The notes under the pieces are model-generated. The model saw nothing but the letters and a program-made list of their open reading frames with translations, was not told the origin of the DNA and did no database searches. A program made the translations under genes and the position numbers. This document shows positions 45,050 to 56,192 of a stretch of 64,000 bases of DNA, piece by piece (position 1 is the first letter of the stretch; each line of letters starts with the position of its first letter). The DNA comes from Rana temporaria (Eukaryota > Chordata > Amphibia > Anura > Ranidae): assembly GCF_905171775.1 (NCBI RefSeq), contig NC_053489.1:140818642-140882641 (forward strand). Direction: 5' to 3'.

Positions 45050-46110
45050 AATCTACACACATCTCTTATCCCATATACAAGCCCCTGATCTTTTACCCTG
45101 CTGGGAGGCTTGGGACTTGTTGGCCCCATCAATGGTGATCAATGGGATCAGATTCTTTGGGTGGGACCTTTGGTGTCCTCTGCGCAGAAACTGTCACACC
45201 TGTTTATTTTGCAGCAGGGATACTGTACACCAGTACAGCTTAAAATGGGGAAGGAGAGAGTCTCCTATATACCCTAAGGCTCCATTCACACCTAGGCAGA
45301 CAAATTCGCGGCGTTTTGTCGCCGCAAATCGCGGTACAAATAGCAGCGTTTTGTACCGCGATTTGTGGCGACAAAACGCCGGTATTGTCCGCCTAGATGT
45401 GCCCCAGATTGACCCCCTCTATGGAGATGGTTCCCATCTCCTAGCCGAACGCCGAAAGCCGCCTAAAAAAAAGGTCCGGGACCTTTTTTCAGGCGGCAGG
45501 CATCCGGCATCCGGCATTCAGCGTGGAGATGTGAACCATCTCCATAGAGGGACATGTGTTTTCATGCCTCTGGCGGCAGCGGCGTAGCACTACAGGCGTA
45601 AAAACGCCTAGGTGTGAATGGGGGCTAAAGGTCAGGCTCATCCTGGTGATCTTTTGCACATGCTCTGGAGATGTCCCAAGCTAGTAAGATATTGGAAGTT
45701 CAAGTTCAACTGACTATGGATCCACCGACGTGTCTGTTGGGCAGTCTCAATGAGGAACAGTACCTCCCTCCGGTGGACATTGCCTTTACGAGACTTCTAT
45801 ACCTAGCCAGGAAGCTGATTGCTCGGTTTTGACTTTCGGCACAATCACCAACGAGCGTGCAGTGGATCCAAGAGGTTAATAGCATCCTTGTGAGAGAAAG
45901 AAACACCTATTGCCATATGAACTCACCAAAGAAATGTATGAATATTTGGCAGAGCTGGTTAAACACCCCAGAGGTGGCACCCCTGCAGATAGTCTTGGAC
46001 AGGTTGTTGTTGGGCTAGATGGCTACATGCATTAGTTCCTGACACATAACCTTATGGGACTCTTCACAACCTAACAGCAATCTGATAGTGACATGTTGGA
46101 ATCATAACTT
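45050..46110 (+). pseudogene. L1/Tx1-type ORF2 C-terminal remnant split by a MITE
   Basis: Left of the MITE the frame reads WDQILWVGPLVSSAQKLSH and QQGYCTPVQLKMG; right of it GQAHPGDLLHMLWRCPKLV, the H-x4-C half of the ORF2 terminal zinc knuckle. Codons join across the 45278-45625 insertion once one TAA is removed. Several stops and frameshifts follow to about 46110. Confidence 0.75.
45278..45625. mobile_element. PIF/Harbinger-like MITE inside a LINE fragment, TSD TAA
   Basis: TAA at 45275-45277 and 45626-45628. Ends GGCTCCATTCACACCTAGGC and GCCTAGGTGTGAATGGGGGC. The interior folds on GCGGCGTTTTGTCGCCGCAA and on AGATGGTTCCCATCTCC. It splits an L1/Tx1-type ORF2 remnant. Confidence 0.9.
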
Positions 46111-46806
46111 CTTTAGAACAGGTTAACTAATGCTAGCTTCCAGTTGGTTTTCTTTTCCCATAAAAAAATTATAAAAAATAATGTTTTTTAGCAAGGAACA
46201 TACATTCCATATTAAAAATGATGCTACCAAAATTAGTGTGTACTGTAAATTGCTTACAGCATCGCTCCTGTTTCTTATTGCTGGAGGCTGCCATTTTTCT
46301 GAAGCCCAGAGCCCCTGAACAGCAGTAAATCAGAAAGCAGAAGTAAACCTATTGATTTAACAGTTTTAAAAAACAGTTACTTTCCTAGACTGCCAAGATT
46401 ACTTAAGTGTCACATTTGCTTGTGTCCTCAACCAGACTGTAAACCAGCAAATGGCTGGTGTCCTAACTGATCACATGTGCAGCACCATGGCAGTTGCAAA
46501 TGAAACAGAAGCAGCTTCCTTGGCTGTAAAGGATAGGAGGGTTTAATTCCGCTTTAAGGCTGTCAGCAAATCGTCCTCTACAAACTTGGCAGTGACTAAA
46601 AATGCCTAAAAATAGAGAGAAACTGAGCAGGGTGAGACAGTATTACTGGACTTGATTGTACAGTAATTAACTAATCTAAAAAATCTATTATAGAATATTA
46701 CATAGAAATACAACCCCAATTCCACAAAAATCTACATAAAAACTGAATGTAATGATATGCAAATCACATAAATCCAAGTTTTATTCACAATATAAAATAT
46801 AAAATA

Positions 46807-47803
46807 CAGTAAAACCTTGGATTGCGAGCATAATTCGTTCTAGAAACATGCTTGTAATCCAAAGCACTTGTATATCAAAGCAAATTTCCCCATGAGAAAT
46901 AATGAAAACTCAAATGATTTGTTCCGCAACCATTTATTCATAGGTTCTTCAGTTTATACTACATGTAAAAAGATCATAGCAATGTGATAGGTTGTGTAAC
47001 CATAAAATGTCCATCCACAAATGGAAGCCTCCGCAAGAAGATTATAAGCAAAATCCAGCAGGAGCTACAAAGTATAAAAGAGAAGAGAGGTGCCTCTAAG
47101 GCCGGGTACACACGGACAAACATGTATGGTGAAAGCGGTCCGTTGGACCGTTTTCACCATACATGTCTGCCAGAGGGCTTCTGTACGATGGTTGTACACA
47201 CCATCGTACAGAAGTCCGCGCGTAAACAATACGCGGGGCGTGTCCGCGGTGTCGCCGCGTCGATGACGCGGTGTCGCCGCGACAATGACGCAGCGACGTG
47301 GGCGGCCCGCCTTTAAAATGCTTCCACGCATGCGTCGAAGTCATTCGACGCATGCGAGGGACGGCGGGCGCCTGGACATGTATGGTAGGTCTGTACTGAC
47401 GACCGTACATGTCCGAGCGGGCAGGATTCCAGCGGACTGTTTTAAAACAAGTCCAGGAATATTTGTCCGCTGGGAAAAGGCCCGGCGGGCAAATGTTTGC
47501 TGGAATTCGGCCCGCTCGCGCCCACACACGACCAAACATGTCTGCTGAAACTGGCCCGCGGACCAGTTTCAGCAGACATGTTTGGTCGTGAGTACGGGGC
47601 CTCAGTGTAGCAATATGTTGCTAAATGTGGTACCTTCATTAAATGTAACCATATTGCTACACTTAGAGGCGCCTCTCTTCTCTTTTATACTCAGTTGTGA
47701 CATGACGCTACTTGTATATCAAGACATCGCTTGTATATCAAGGCAAATTTTATAAAAAAATGTAGCTTGTCTTGCAAAACACTCTCAAACCAAGGTTTTA
47801 CTG
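46807..47803. mobile_element. Mariner-type MITE with palindromic arms, TSD TA
   Basis: TA at 46805-46806 and 47804-47805. Ends CAGTAAAACCTTGGATTGCG and CTCAAACCAAGGTTTTACTG. Both arms carry TAAAAGAGAAGAGAGG and its complement next to the innermost MITE. Without that insertion it would be about 0.5 kb. Non-coding. Confidence 0.85.
47100..47601. mobile_element. Palindromic Harbinger-like MITE (GTACACACGG ends), innermost of a nest
   Basis: Flanked by TAA (47097-47099) and TCA (47602-47604); the other arm of the host element shows the empty site was CTCTAAGTGTAG, so TCA is a mutated TAA. Ends GGCCGGGTACACACGGAC and GTCGTGAGTACGGGGCC. Contains several nested hairpins (ACATGTATGG..., CATGCGTCGAAGTCATTCGA). 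Confidence 0.85.
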
Positions 47804-48894
47804 TATATAAATTATTTAAACTGATAAAATGTACCATTTTAAGAAAAAAAATAAAGTTAATTTTAAAATTCATGGCACCTGTCTTAAAAAAAATTGGGAC
47901 AGGGCAATTAGGTTAAATCGATAACATGTCCGTAACATTATTGGGCATAAAAAGAGCATCTTAGAGAGTCTGAAATGTCTCAGATGTAAAGATAGGAACA
48001 GGTGTGTCGTTTCATGCTCTGCTTGCAGCCGGCTTGTGAAGGCTGTACTGATCGAGCTATGGCGGGAGAACAGAGAGATGACATCATCTCTCACTGCCCA
48101 CCCCACATCACTGCTTTTCTACCCTCTCACTCTAGGATAGGACAGAACATAGTAGCAACTGTGCCTGTGCCGGTTTCCCGCTCTGCCGGACATTGTAGCA
48201 CTGGGGAGAGGCTACGAGGCTGCAAGAAGAGGGTGAGTAAGACAAGTTCTTTCACTGCAGAATAAACAAATCTTTAAAAATTGGCCTTAAATTCTTAAAG
48301 TGGCAAGCTGCATCTGGTATTTTTTGGTGGCAGGCTACAGTGACATTGTACATCTGGTGGCAGGATAGTGTAAAGCTGCATCTGATGACAGACGATGGTG
48401 GCAAGTGACCTGCTGCATTAGGTGGCCGGGATGGTGGCAAGTGAAACACTTAGGACTCCCATTGATTCTGCATTATGGTGAGTAGAGCTATTTTATTTTA
48501 TATTACAATTTAATAATATAAATAATGCACTTCATTCATTCTTACACCATATCAACCACGGTGTGGTGAAGATTGAAGTGCAAAATCTTCTTCCACAAAA
48601 CTGGTCTCCAGTGCCAAAAAGGTTGGAGACTGCTGCTCTAGACTGAAAAGTAGAGGGACCCTCTGGCTTGTTATCAGAGATCAGTTCAAAAGTCTGCATC
48701 TCTGATGGTATGGGGGTGCGTTAGTGTGTATGGAATGGAAGCTGGTACATCAGGAAAGGCAAGGGTTGCCACCTTTTCTTCAAGTCAAATCCAAACCCTT
48801 TAGCGGTGCACAGCAATTTTTTTTATAGTATAAACGTTTAAACTATACATATATTTTGCAATTAAATAAGATTTCTAATCATATGAAGTTAATC

Positions 48895-49033
48895 ACAAGA
48901 GTCCCCCTTAACGTCAGAGTCTACAGAGTTCCCCTTTTACATCTGAATTCACAGAGTTCCCCTTTTACATCCGAACTCAAATAGTTCCCTTACACTGTAA
49001 GGAGGACTCTGCAGACTCTGATGTAAGGGAGAA
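48895..49033. repeat. Degenerate tandem tract of GTTCCCCTTTTACATC units
   Basis: Units of about 30 bp read GAGTTCCCCTTTTACATCTGA on the left; past the hAT insertion (50090-50215) related units read in the opposite sense, such as ACTCTGATGTAAGGG. The tract is therefore an inverted arrangement split by the transposon. Confidence 0.6.
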
Positions 49034-49041
49034 CTCTAAGT

Positions 49042-50081
49042 CAGGGCTCAAAATTTCAAGTCCTGAGCTACTAGCCAGGCCTCAAGAGTTTCTCGCCACC
49101 AGTTGCCCCACCTGATTCATACACTTTCCTGCGCCTAATTGCACCCGTAAACACGCCCTCGTAGATTATCTCATGGAATGACAATGTTTTATGCAGAATC
49201 AAGTTACAAAATTAAAAATATTTACTAACAACAACTTTAACAAAATGGGACAGGGCACTGGGGACAGACCAGAGGGACAGGGCACTGGGGGCAGACCAGA
49301 GGGACAGGGCACTGGGGGCAGACCAGAGGGATGGGGCACTAGAACTGGGTCTCTTCCCCATTCTCTTGCTGTCTCCTCTGCAACTCCCATCCATCCTCTC
49401 TCTCTCTCCCATTCATCTCATCATCAGGAGCCTGTGTGTGCGGCTCCACGCTTGCATGTCCCCACTTCCCCCTTTTATTCATGCTGGCAGAGAGGAGAGG
49501 AGCTGCAGCACAGCGGGAGGGAGTACAATCCAGCGCTGAGATCCACACAATTGCACAGCCATTGACACCATAGCACAGCGCACACTGACAGCGCACAGCA
49601 CACATTGAGACCAGTCTGTTCACAGTGCTCAGGCTAAACTGTTGGACACTTACATAGAGCACAAGGAGAAGAAAACTGCACAAACTAGAAGGCTGCCGCT
49701 CTCATGTCAGGGCAACTTTCAGTGAGCGCTGCACCGGAGTGGTAATTTTCGCAATCCTCCACCTCACTCATTACTTTCTGCTCTCCAGCTACATTGGTTG
49801 GGGCCCGGGGGAGGGGGGCAGGCTCAGAGAGGTCATACTGTTAGGTCCCATGGCTTAATGAGAATTGTAAGGAGAGCACCTGTGTACTGCTCTGCCTGTG
49901 CGCGGCTCAACAGACTACTTTTCCCGAGCATGCACCTTTCCTCTTCGGCCTCCAATCTCATCTGGACTCTAAGTGTAGGCACAGATTGGAGGGAGATTGG
50001 TCATGCAGCCCTGTCATCACTCGCCCCCAGCTTAAATCCACTCGCCAAATGCTAGTAGGCGAGTGGAAATTTTGAGGGCTG
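49042..50081. mobile_element. 1,040-bp non-autonomous hAT element, TSD CTCTAAGT
   Basis: CTCTAAGT flanks it at 49034-49041 and 50082-50089. Ends CAGGGCTCAAAATTTC and GAAATTTTGAGGGCTG. Contains a 27-bp minisatellite at about 49250-49340 and G+C-rich filler but no transposase. It sits inside a short-period GTAAGGG-type tandem tract. Confidence 0.92.
49250..49340 (+). repeat. 27-bp minisatellite inside the hAT element
   Basis: About three and a half copies of a unit like GACAGGGCACTGGGGGCAGA plus CCAGAGG, near-identical, the last shortened. Confidence 0.85.
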
Positions 50082-50639
50082 CTCTAAGTGATGCTCTGGG
50101 ATCCCTGATTTAAGGGGGAACACTGAGAACTCTGATGTAAGGGAAACACTGTGGCTTCTGGTGTAAAGGGGTAGTCTGATGTAAGGGTTGCTCTGAGAAC
50201 CCTGATTTACCTTAGTGTACTCACTCAGAGGCAGGAGGTAGAAGGATGGTGAGCTCACTCACCCCCTGGCAGTCAGCACCTCTCAAGATGTATCTGAGGT
50301 TGCTGGCCTTCAAATTTACAGACCCCACTTTCCTTTTCTGAGGCACATTGCTGGGGATTAGAGTGCGGTCAGACACAGAGGGGTAGCAAGGTAGGGGATA
50401 TGGGTCAGTTGTTAGTGCTGGCTTTGGGCAGTATGAAAGAGAGTGAGACAGACACTCTAAGCTTTGACAACTGCAGCTAGCAACCCTGCTGGGAAGCCAT
50501 AGTCCAGTCTGAATCATGTGTCCGGGTTTCAGGCAGTTTGAAACCTGGACGCATAATTCCAAACCCTAACTTTCCAGGTGAATCCTGGACAGGGCAGCGC
50601 AGTGGTGCAGTGAGTAGCACTTTTTTTTTTTTAGGGAAG

Positions 50640-50845
50640 GCGTTGCATATTTCAGCAAGACAACGGTAAACCACATAATGCATCTATGACAAAAGCATGG
50701 CTACGTTGTAGAAGAGTCCGGTAATTAACTGGCCTGCCTGCAGTCCAGACCTTTCACCAATTAAAAATATTTGGTGCATCTTGAAACAAAAAATATGACA
50801 ATGAAGACCCAGGACTGTTGAGCAGTTAGAATCCTATATCTCTCC
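50640..50845 (+). pseudogene. Tc1-like transposase C-terminal scrap
   Basis: Frames yield FQQDN-like codons (TTTCAGCAAGACAACGG, 50651) and SPDLSPI-like codons followed by K-N-I-W where the catalytic Glu would be (AATTAAAAATATTTGG, about 50759). Multiple frameshifts. A short tRNA-SINE-like block (GCAGTGGTGCAGTGAGTAGC, 50590-50612) precedes it. Confidence 0.6.
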
Positions 50846-51156
50846 CAAATAATTTTATCTCCCAAAACCCCGGCAATTGGTCTCAGTTCCCAAATGTTTT
50901 TCCATTTTTTGTTCTTATTTTTTATGAAAAAAGGCAAGTAATACAAAAAGGCAAGGCAAGTAGCACTTTTCAAAGTACAAAATCTATAGAAACGTCTATG
51001 ACAGCGGCAGAGGTTCTCCTAATAGTGCAGACTGAGAGACCCTAACAGAGATCAATCCTGGTTGTAATAAAAAAAATTGGTAATGGAGTACTTGTGAAGT
51101 GTTCCCTTCTTTCCAGTAGAGCAGAGGGTAATATCACAGAGTGCCGTGCAGTAATT

Positions 51157-51741
51157 AAAGGGGTTTTAAGGGTTCGTTTTTTATTTTCTAAATAGGTACC
51201 TTTAAGCTAGTGCATTATTGGTTCACTTACCTTTTCCTTCCATTTCCCTTCTAAATGTTTTTTTTCTTTGTCTGAATTTCTCACTTTCTGTTTCTCCTCA
51301 GTAAGCTTTCCACCATCATCTGAGCCGTTCTGGCTGGGGGTTAGTCAGCGTTCTCGTCCCCTCACTTGCAGGGGCGGACTGACAACTCATGGGGCCCCCG
51401 GGCAATAGAAGATTATGGGGCCCCCGGGCTTACAGATGGCCACCACACCAGGAGGCGGGGCAGCTAAAATCTCAGGATTTTCACATCAAAAGCATGTCGG
51501 TTTCTGACATATCAGGGACAGATGTAAAGAAAACAGAGATTTTTACACACTGTCCCTGGTTTTATTGAGCCTGGCAACCCTGATGGGGCCCCCTAGTGGC
51601 ATGGGGCCCTCGGGCAGTGCCCGACAGCCCCAATGGTCAGTCCGCCCCTGCTCACTTGGGACTACATCCCCGCGGGGAGATGCTGTGAATGGGTGTTGAT
51701 TGAGAGCATCTCAGTTCTATGGGATTTCTATTGATAACAAT
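51157..51741. repeat. Left part of an older TTAA-type host repeat
   Basis: Starts TTAAAGGGGTTTTAAGGGTTCG and runs through CTTACCTTTTCCTTCC and TGTGAATGGGTGTTGATTGAG to TTGATAACAAT. It is split by a 282-bp hAT MITE and then, at 51742, 52566 and 53577, by three Harbinger-like elements. Host segments between insertions (52452-52562, 53291-53573) join in order, and sequence possibly of the same repeat continues to about 54600. Confidence 0.6.
51369..51650. mobile_element. hAT MITE, 8-bp duplication CTCACTTG
   Basis: Ends CAGGGGCGGACTGAC and GTCAGTCCGCCCCTG are perfect inverted repeats, flanked by CTCACTTG at 51361-51368 and 51651-51658. The 8-bp duplication and CAG...CTG ends are diagnostic of hAT. 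Contains repeated GGGGCCCCCGGGC. Non-coding, 282 bp. Confidence 0.93.
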
Positions 51742-52448
51742 GGGGTAGATTCAGGTAGGGCTGCGCACTCTTACGGAGGCGCATCGTACCGTTTTAACGC
51801 TACGCCTCCGTAAATTACTTGCGCTACGCTTCATTCACGAAGCAGTAGCTCCGTAATTTGCGTGGGCGCTCCGTAAAACTGCCTGGCGTAAGCGCACGTA
51901 ATTTAAATGATCCCGTAGGGGGCGTGGATCATTTAAAGTGCGCATGCTCCGTCGGGAAACTTTCCCGACGTGCATTGCGGTAAATGACGTCGCAAGGACG
52001 TCATTTGCTTCAACGTGAACGTAAATGGCGTCCAGCGCCATTCACGATTCACTTACGCAAACGACGTAATTTTTAAAAATCGCGACGCGGGAACGACGGG
52101 TATACTTAGCATTGGCTGCCCCTGCTAATAGCAAGAGCAGCCTTACGCAGAAACCGACGAACGCAAACAACGTAAAATGCGAACGCAGGGCGCGCGTACG
52201 GTTGTGAATCGGCGTTAGTATGCAATTTGCATACTCTACGCTGACCACTCCGGGAACGCCACCTAGCGGCCATCGTAAGAATGCAGCCTACGATACGACG
52301 GCATAAGAGCCTTATGCCAGTCATATCTTAGGCTGCAGTCGGCGTATCGAGCTTTCTGAATACAGAAAAGTCGATACGCCGGCGCAAATTAGCAATTGCG
52401 CTGCGTATCTATGGATACGCAGACGCAATTGCTTTCTGAATCTACCCC
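51742..52448 (-). mobile_element. GATTCAC family element H3, TSD AAT
   Basis: AAT at 51739-51741 and 52449-52451. Ends GGGGTAGATTCAG and CTGAATCTACCCC. Marker GAACGACGGGTATACTTAGC near 52091. Confidence 0.86.
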
Positions 52449-52565
52449 AATGTGCATTCTACTAGCAGAAGATAAGAATGGATTATGCCAGCGCAAAACT
52501 GTTTGAAAATGTTTTTCTATATAAATATGAATGAGGCCAAATTGGTAAGATTTGATGCACATAAT

Positions 52566-53287
52566 GGGCCAGATTCACAAAAGAGATACGATGGAGTATC
52601 TCAGATACACCATCGTATCTCGGATTTTTACTGGTCCTATCTATGCACCTGATTCATAGAATCAGATACGCATAGATAGGGCTGAGATCCGACAGTGTCA
52701 CACTGTGTTACACTGTCGGATCTTTTTTTTGATTTAAAAATGGCGCCGGGGCGTTCCCGCTGATTTACACTGAATAATATGTAAATCAGCGAGATACGCG
52801 AAATTCACGACCGTACGCGGACCCGACGCGGTGTTCTTACGTCGTTTCCGTAGCGGGGTACCCGTCGTATACTTACCCATGCTAAAAGCAGGGGTAAGTA
52901 TTGTTAAGTATGGCCGTCGTTCCCGCGTCGATTTTGAAATTCCCTACGTCGTTTGCGTACGCCGATTCACGAACACGCGCGTCGCAAGTCCCGCTCACGT
53001 CGCAACCACTGACGTCCTATTGACGTCAGTGGGAGCAATGCACGCCGGGAAATTCCCCGGACGACGCATGCGTATTTAAATCGGCGCGGGAGCGCGCCTG
53101 ATTTAAATATGACACTCCCCTAGCCGCGGAATTTGAATTCCGCTGGGGGAGTTAGGATCCGCCGTCGCAAGTTTGGAGGTAAGTGTTTTGTGAATTTGAC
53201 ACTTTCCTCACAAACTTGCGAGGGCGGATCTTAAAACACATAGGTTACACGGATCTAAAGATCCGCTAACCTTTGTGAATCTGGCCC
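52566..53287 (+). mobile_element. GATTCAC family element H4, TSD AAT
   Basis: AAT at 52563-52565 and 53288-53290. Ends GGGCCAGATTCAC and GTGAATCTGGCCC. Marker in reverse sense, GTTAAGTATGGCCGTCGTTC, near 52904. Subterminal hairpin GAGATACGATGG...CCATCGTATCTC. Confidence 0.88.
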
Positions 53288-53326
53288 AATGATCGCTTCC
53301 CGAGCGTATGTTCAAGAAAGTGTCAC

Positions 53327-53483
53327 AGAAAGGGAAACAGCAAAGAGAACTTCAGACTAGCAAAAGTAATAACATAACTTTGTATTTAGCTATACTTTAA
53401 ATGTCATGTAACTAGCAGTCAGTACAAAGTTATGTTATTACTTTTGCTAGTCTGAAGTTCTCCTTGCTGTTCCTCTTTCTGTG
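53327..53483. repeat. Inverted repeat in the host segment between H4 and H5
   Basis: ACTTCAGACTAGCAAAAGTA at 53350 and TACTTTTGCTAGTCTGAAGT near 53439 form arms of about 60 bp around a loop at 53385-53420. It belongs to the older repeat that received H3-H5. Confidence 0.85.
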
Positions 53484-53576
53484 CTAGGCAAAACTTTTTT
53501 TACTTATGTACAGTGTGGAGATGGATTAAAATACCTATTAGGTTTTTATTGCTGCCTGTGCCTCGTTCACCTCTAT

Positions 53577-54319
53577 GGCCCGGATTCACAAAGCACTTGC
53601 GCCGACGTATCTCGGGATACGTTGCGTAAGTGCAAATATGCGCCGTCGTATCTGTGCGCCGTGCCCACAAAACTAAGATACGCCTGAAAATAGGCTTCAT
53701 CCGACCGACGTAACTTGCCTACGCCGGCGTAGAGTGGGCGCATATTTACGCTGGACGTATTTGGCGCTCCCATTGATTTTCTATTCACATATGCAAATGA
53801 GGGAGATACGCCGATTCACGAACGTACGTCCGTCGGACGCAGTGCGCGTAAAGTCATACGTTCGGCGTAAAGTTATGCCCCATAAAGGAGGTGTAACTCA
53901 GCAGCATTCATGCAAAGGGCTGCACCAGGGAACACAAGCCGACGTATTTTACGTAGGACGTGAATATGACTAGGCGTAGGTTACGTTCACGCTGTAGGCA
54001 GTGATCCGACGTATCTTAGGAAAATGTTCCGACGTGATTGTGAGCATGCGCACTGAGATGCGCCCACAGGACGGCGCATGCGCAGTTGGCGATACGTCTC
54101 TGTCTGTCGCTTTGCCCATCATTTGCATGGGGTCACGCCTCATTAGCATGGCTCACGCCCACTTCCACTTACGCCGACTTACGCCTTGGAAACCCAGCGC
54201 AGATTTGGAAGCACTGGCTTTGTGAATTCAGTGCTTGCCTCTCTGCGCTGCGTCGGCGTAGCGTAAAGGAGATACGCTACGGCGGCATAAATATGCGCCA
54301 ATGTCTGTGAATCCGGGCC
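53577..54319 (+). mobile_element. GATTCAC family element H5, TSD TAT
   Basis: TAT at 53574-53576 and 54320-54322. Ends GGCCCGGATTCACA and TGTGAATCCGGGCC. More diverged interior than H1-H4. Confidence 0.86.
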
Positions 54320-54585
54320 TATATCTCTATTTACCATGTTTACCATTATCATTGAAAGACAACGTAAGAGAACATCTCAAATTTTGGGTTGTCCCCAAAC
54401 GTAATGGAGGGGAAATCTTCCAATGGGGACACTAGTTCTGCTGACCTGGGGGGGGGGGGGGGCGGGGGATTTCCTTAATTTGCAGAGATTTCCTCTCATA
54501 TCCTGTTTTGGCTATGGGACAGGAGGTAAAGGTAAATCTCACTAATGTAATACAGATTGGAAAAAAAAACTGCCAGGGGTTATAA

Positions 54586-55548
54586 CCCCCCCCCCCCCTT
54601 ACTGTATCCAAAATGAAACCAAAATGTTTTTAGCTCTGTATAGGGGGGGGGGCACGATTGTAAAGAGAAGAGGCATTGTTAGGGGCAAGCTATGATGCCG
54701 TCAGTGGTGATTTTAATGGTCACCTTTTTATATAAATGACAGTGTTTGTCCCAATTGCTGTTGCTGTCACTTTTTTGGACAGCTTATCTTGCAAAAGCAG
54801 CATTCTTGCAAGAGCTTTCACCAGAAATGTAATTTAAAGTGAAGCCTGGAGTTCCATTTTCATCACAAAAGGTAAGTTATTGACATTCTTCTTTACCCTG
54901 CTTTTACATGATTCATACTTGGTTTAAGTCCAACAAATATATTTCTCTAAATTGATAGAACGGTCTCTCTCTTTAAACATTAATTTAACAGGACCAAGAA
55001 AAGGATGATTTGGTTGACTAAACTGGAATTTAATTTTCTACCAGGGCAGATTGCTAGTTTTTAATTCAAACAATCAATTACATATTAAAAGCTACATACA
55101 TTTTTGGAACATGTCACATACTTCACCTATATTTAAGGTGGAACATGTAACATTTTACATCTTCTGCCTCCTCTTTTTATAAAACCCAAACTTATCTTTT
55201 AAAACAATCCGTCCTACTGAATTTGTAAAGGCTGCAATCGTTTCATCAAAAAATAATATCTCACAATTGTATTATTCAGTGTACACTGGCAGCTCCTTAT
55301 CTTGAATTTAGGAGCTTTTGGTATTTTTTTCCCCTTAAGCTCCATGTCCATGAACACATAGGCCTTTAGCAGAGTTTAGGAGCTACCGCATTTAGGTAAG
55401 GTTAAACCAGTTAGGTGAGGAACGTTTTGATGGGGAAAAAAGTAAATTGCAATAAAATCGCTGTAAAAACGTGGTTTGCATTTTTGCCACAATTTGCATT
55501 TTTCCCAGGGCTGCAGTCAGGGTAGGCTAGTGTACATGTAGCCTTAAG
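54586..55548. other. No gene seen; possible end of host repeat, then A+T-rich DNA
   Basis: Starts with C and G homopolymers (54586-54660). The rest is A+T-rich with no reading frame, no terminal repeat pair and no tandem block. Confidence 0.5.
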
Positions 55549-55856
55549 CTGGCCATGCACGGAGTCACTTTCGAATAGTTCTTTAAAAAATTTAAGGAGC
55601 TGGGTGGAAAATTGTCAGCTAGACAGCACCTGCATCCGTTCAGACGCAGGTACTGTTTGAGTATTTTGACAGGTTGTAGCTCTGGCTGTCAAAATACAAA
55701 AGTCAGCAAGGGAGATTCGATCATCTGTGCTGTTTAAAATGGATGGAGGAATCTGTTCATTTTTTTTCGGGCTCTGCAAAAAAAAATCTATCAGTGTATG
55801 ACTTTCTAGGCATTTTCAGCATTTTCAGCAAAAAAAAATGCCCAAGCAAATAGTTA

Positions 55857-56071
55857 TGCCTTGTACACACGGTCGGACTTTTGACCATGCAAAAGTCCGC
55901 CGTGAGTCCGTTGGAAGTCCGATGGAAAGATAGAGAACAGGTTCTCTATCCAAGGTCCGTCGGACTTCCCACAAAAAAAGTCAGATGGATGCTACAAACG
56001 TCCGGACTTTCCGACAAAAAAAACTTGTCTAACTTTTTTTTATCGGAAAGTCTGGCCGTGTGTAGGAGGCA
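55857..56071. mobile_element. Harbinger-like MITE, GTACACACGGTCGGAC ends, TSD TTA
   Basis: TTA at 55854-55856 and 56072-56074. Ends TGCCTTGTACACACGGTC and GGCCGTGTGTAGGAGGCA. The centre folds on AGAGAACAGGTTCTCT. Confidence 0.86.
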
Positions 56072-56192
56072 TTAGTATTTTCTCATAGTCATGGCTAGAG
56101 ACTTCAAATGAGAAAAATATATCAGAAAACATGTATAAGTAGGCTATTTAATATACTCTTATTTCTTTCACAAAAATTCGAATAAATGCAAT

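Larger units (their letters stand above)
46710..48010. mobile_element. Outer DNA-transposon fragment (AACCCCAATTCC end) holding the mariner
   Basis: Left ATACAACCCCAATTCCACAA (46710), continuing after the mariner with AATTGGGACAGGGCAATTAG and AAAGAGCATCTTAGAGAGTC to about 48005. I know this repeat from fish and frogs as a DNA transposon; class not settled here. Confidence 0.55.

Noticed and set aside
46191..46558. Possible complete TTAA element ending ATTCCGCTTTAA at 46557
   Set aside because: The right end fits the AGCGGAG family, but no matching left end or TTAA was found.
50583..50612. GCAGTGGTGCAGTGAGTAGC considered as a tRNA gene
   Set aside because: Only an A-box-like stretch is present, followed by a T run; no acceptor stem, anticodon arm or B box. 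At most a tRNA-SINE scrap.
53481..53788. Overlapping short frames on both strands near H5
   Set aside because: They lie in the non-coding terminal region of a MITE and are not conserved between copies.
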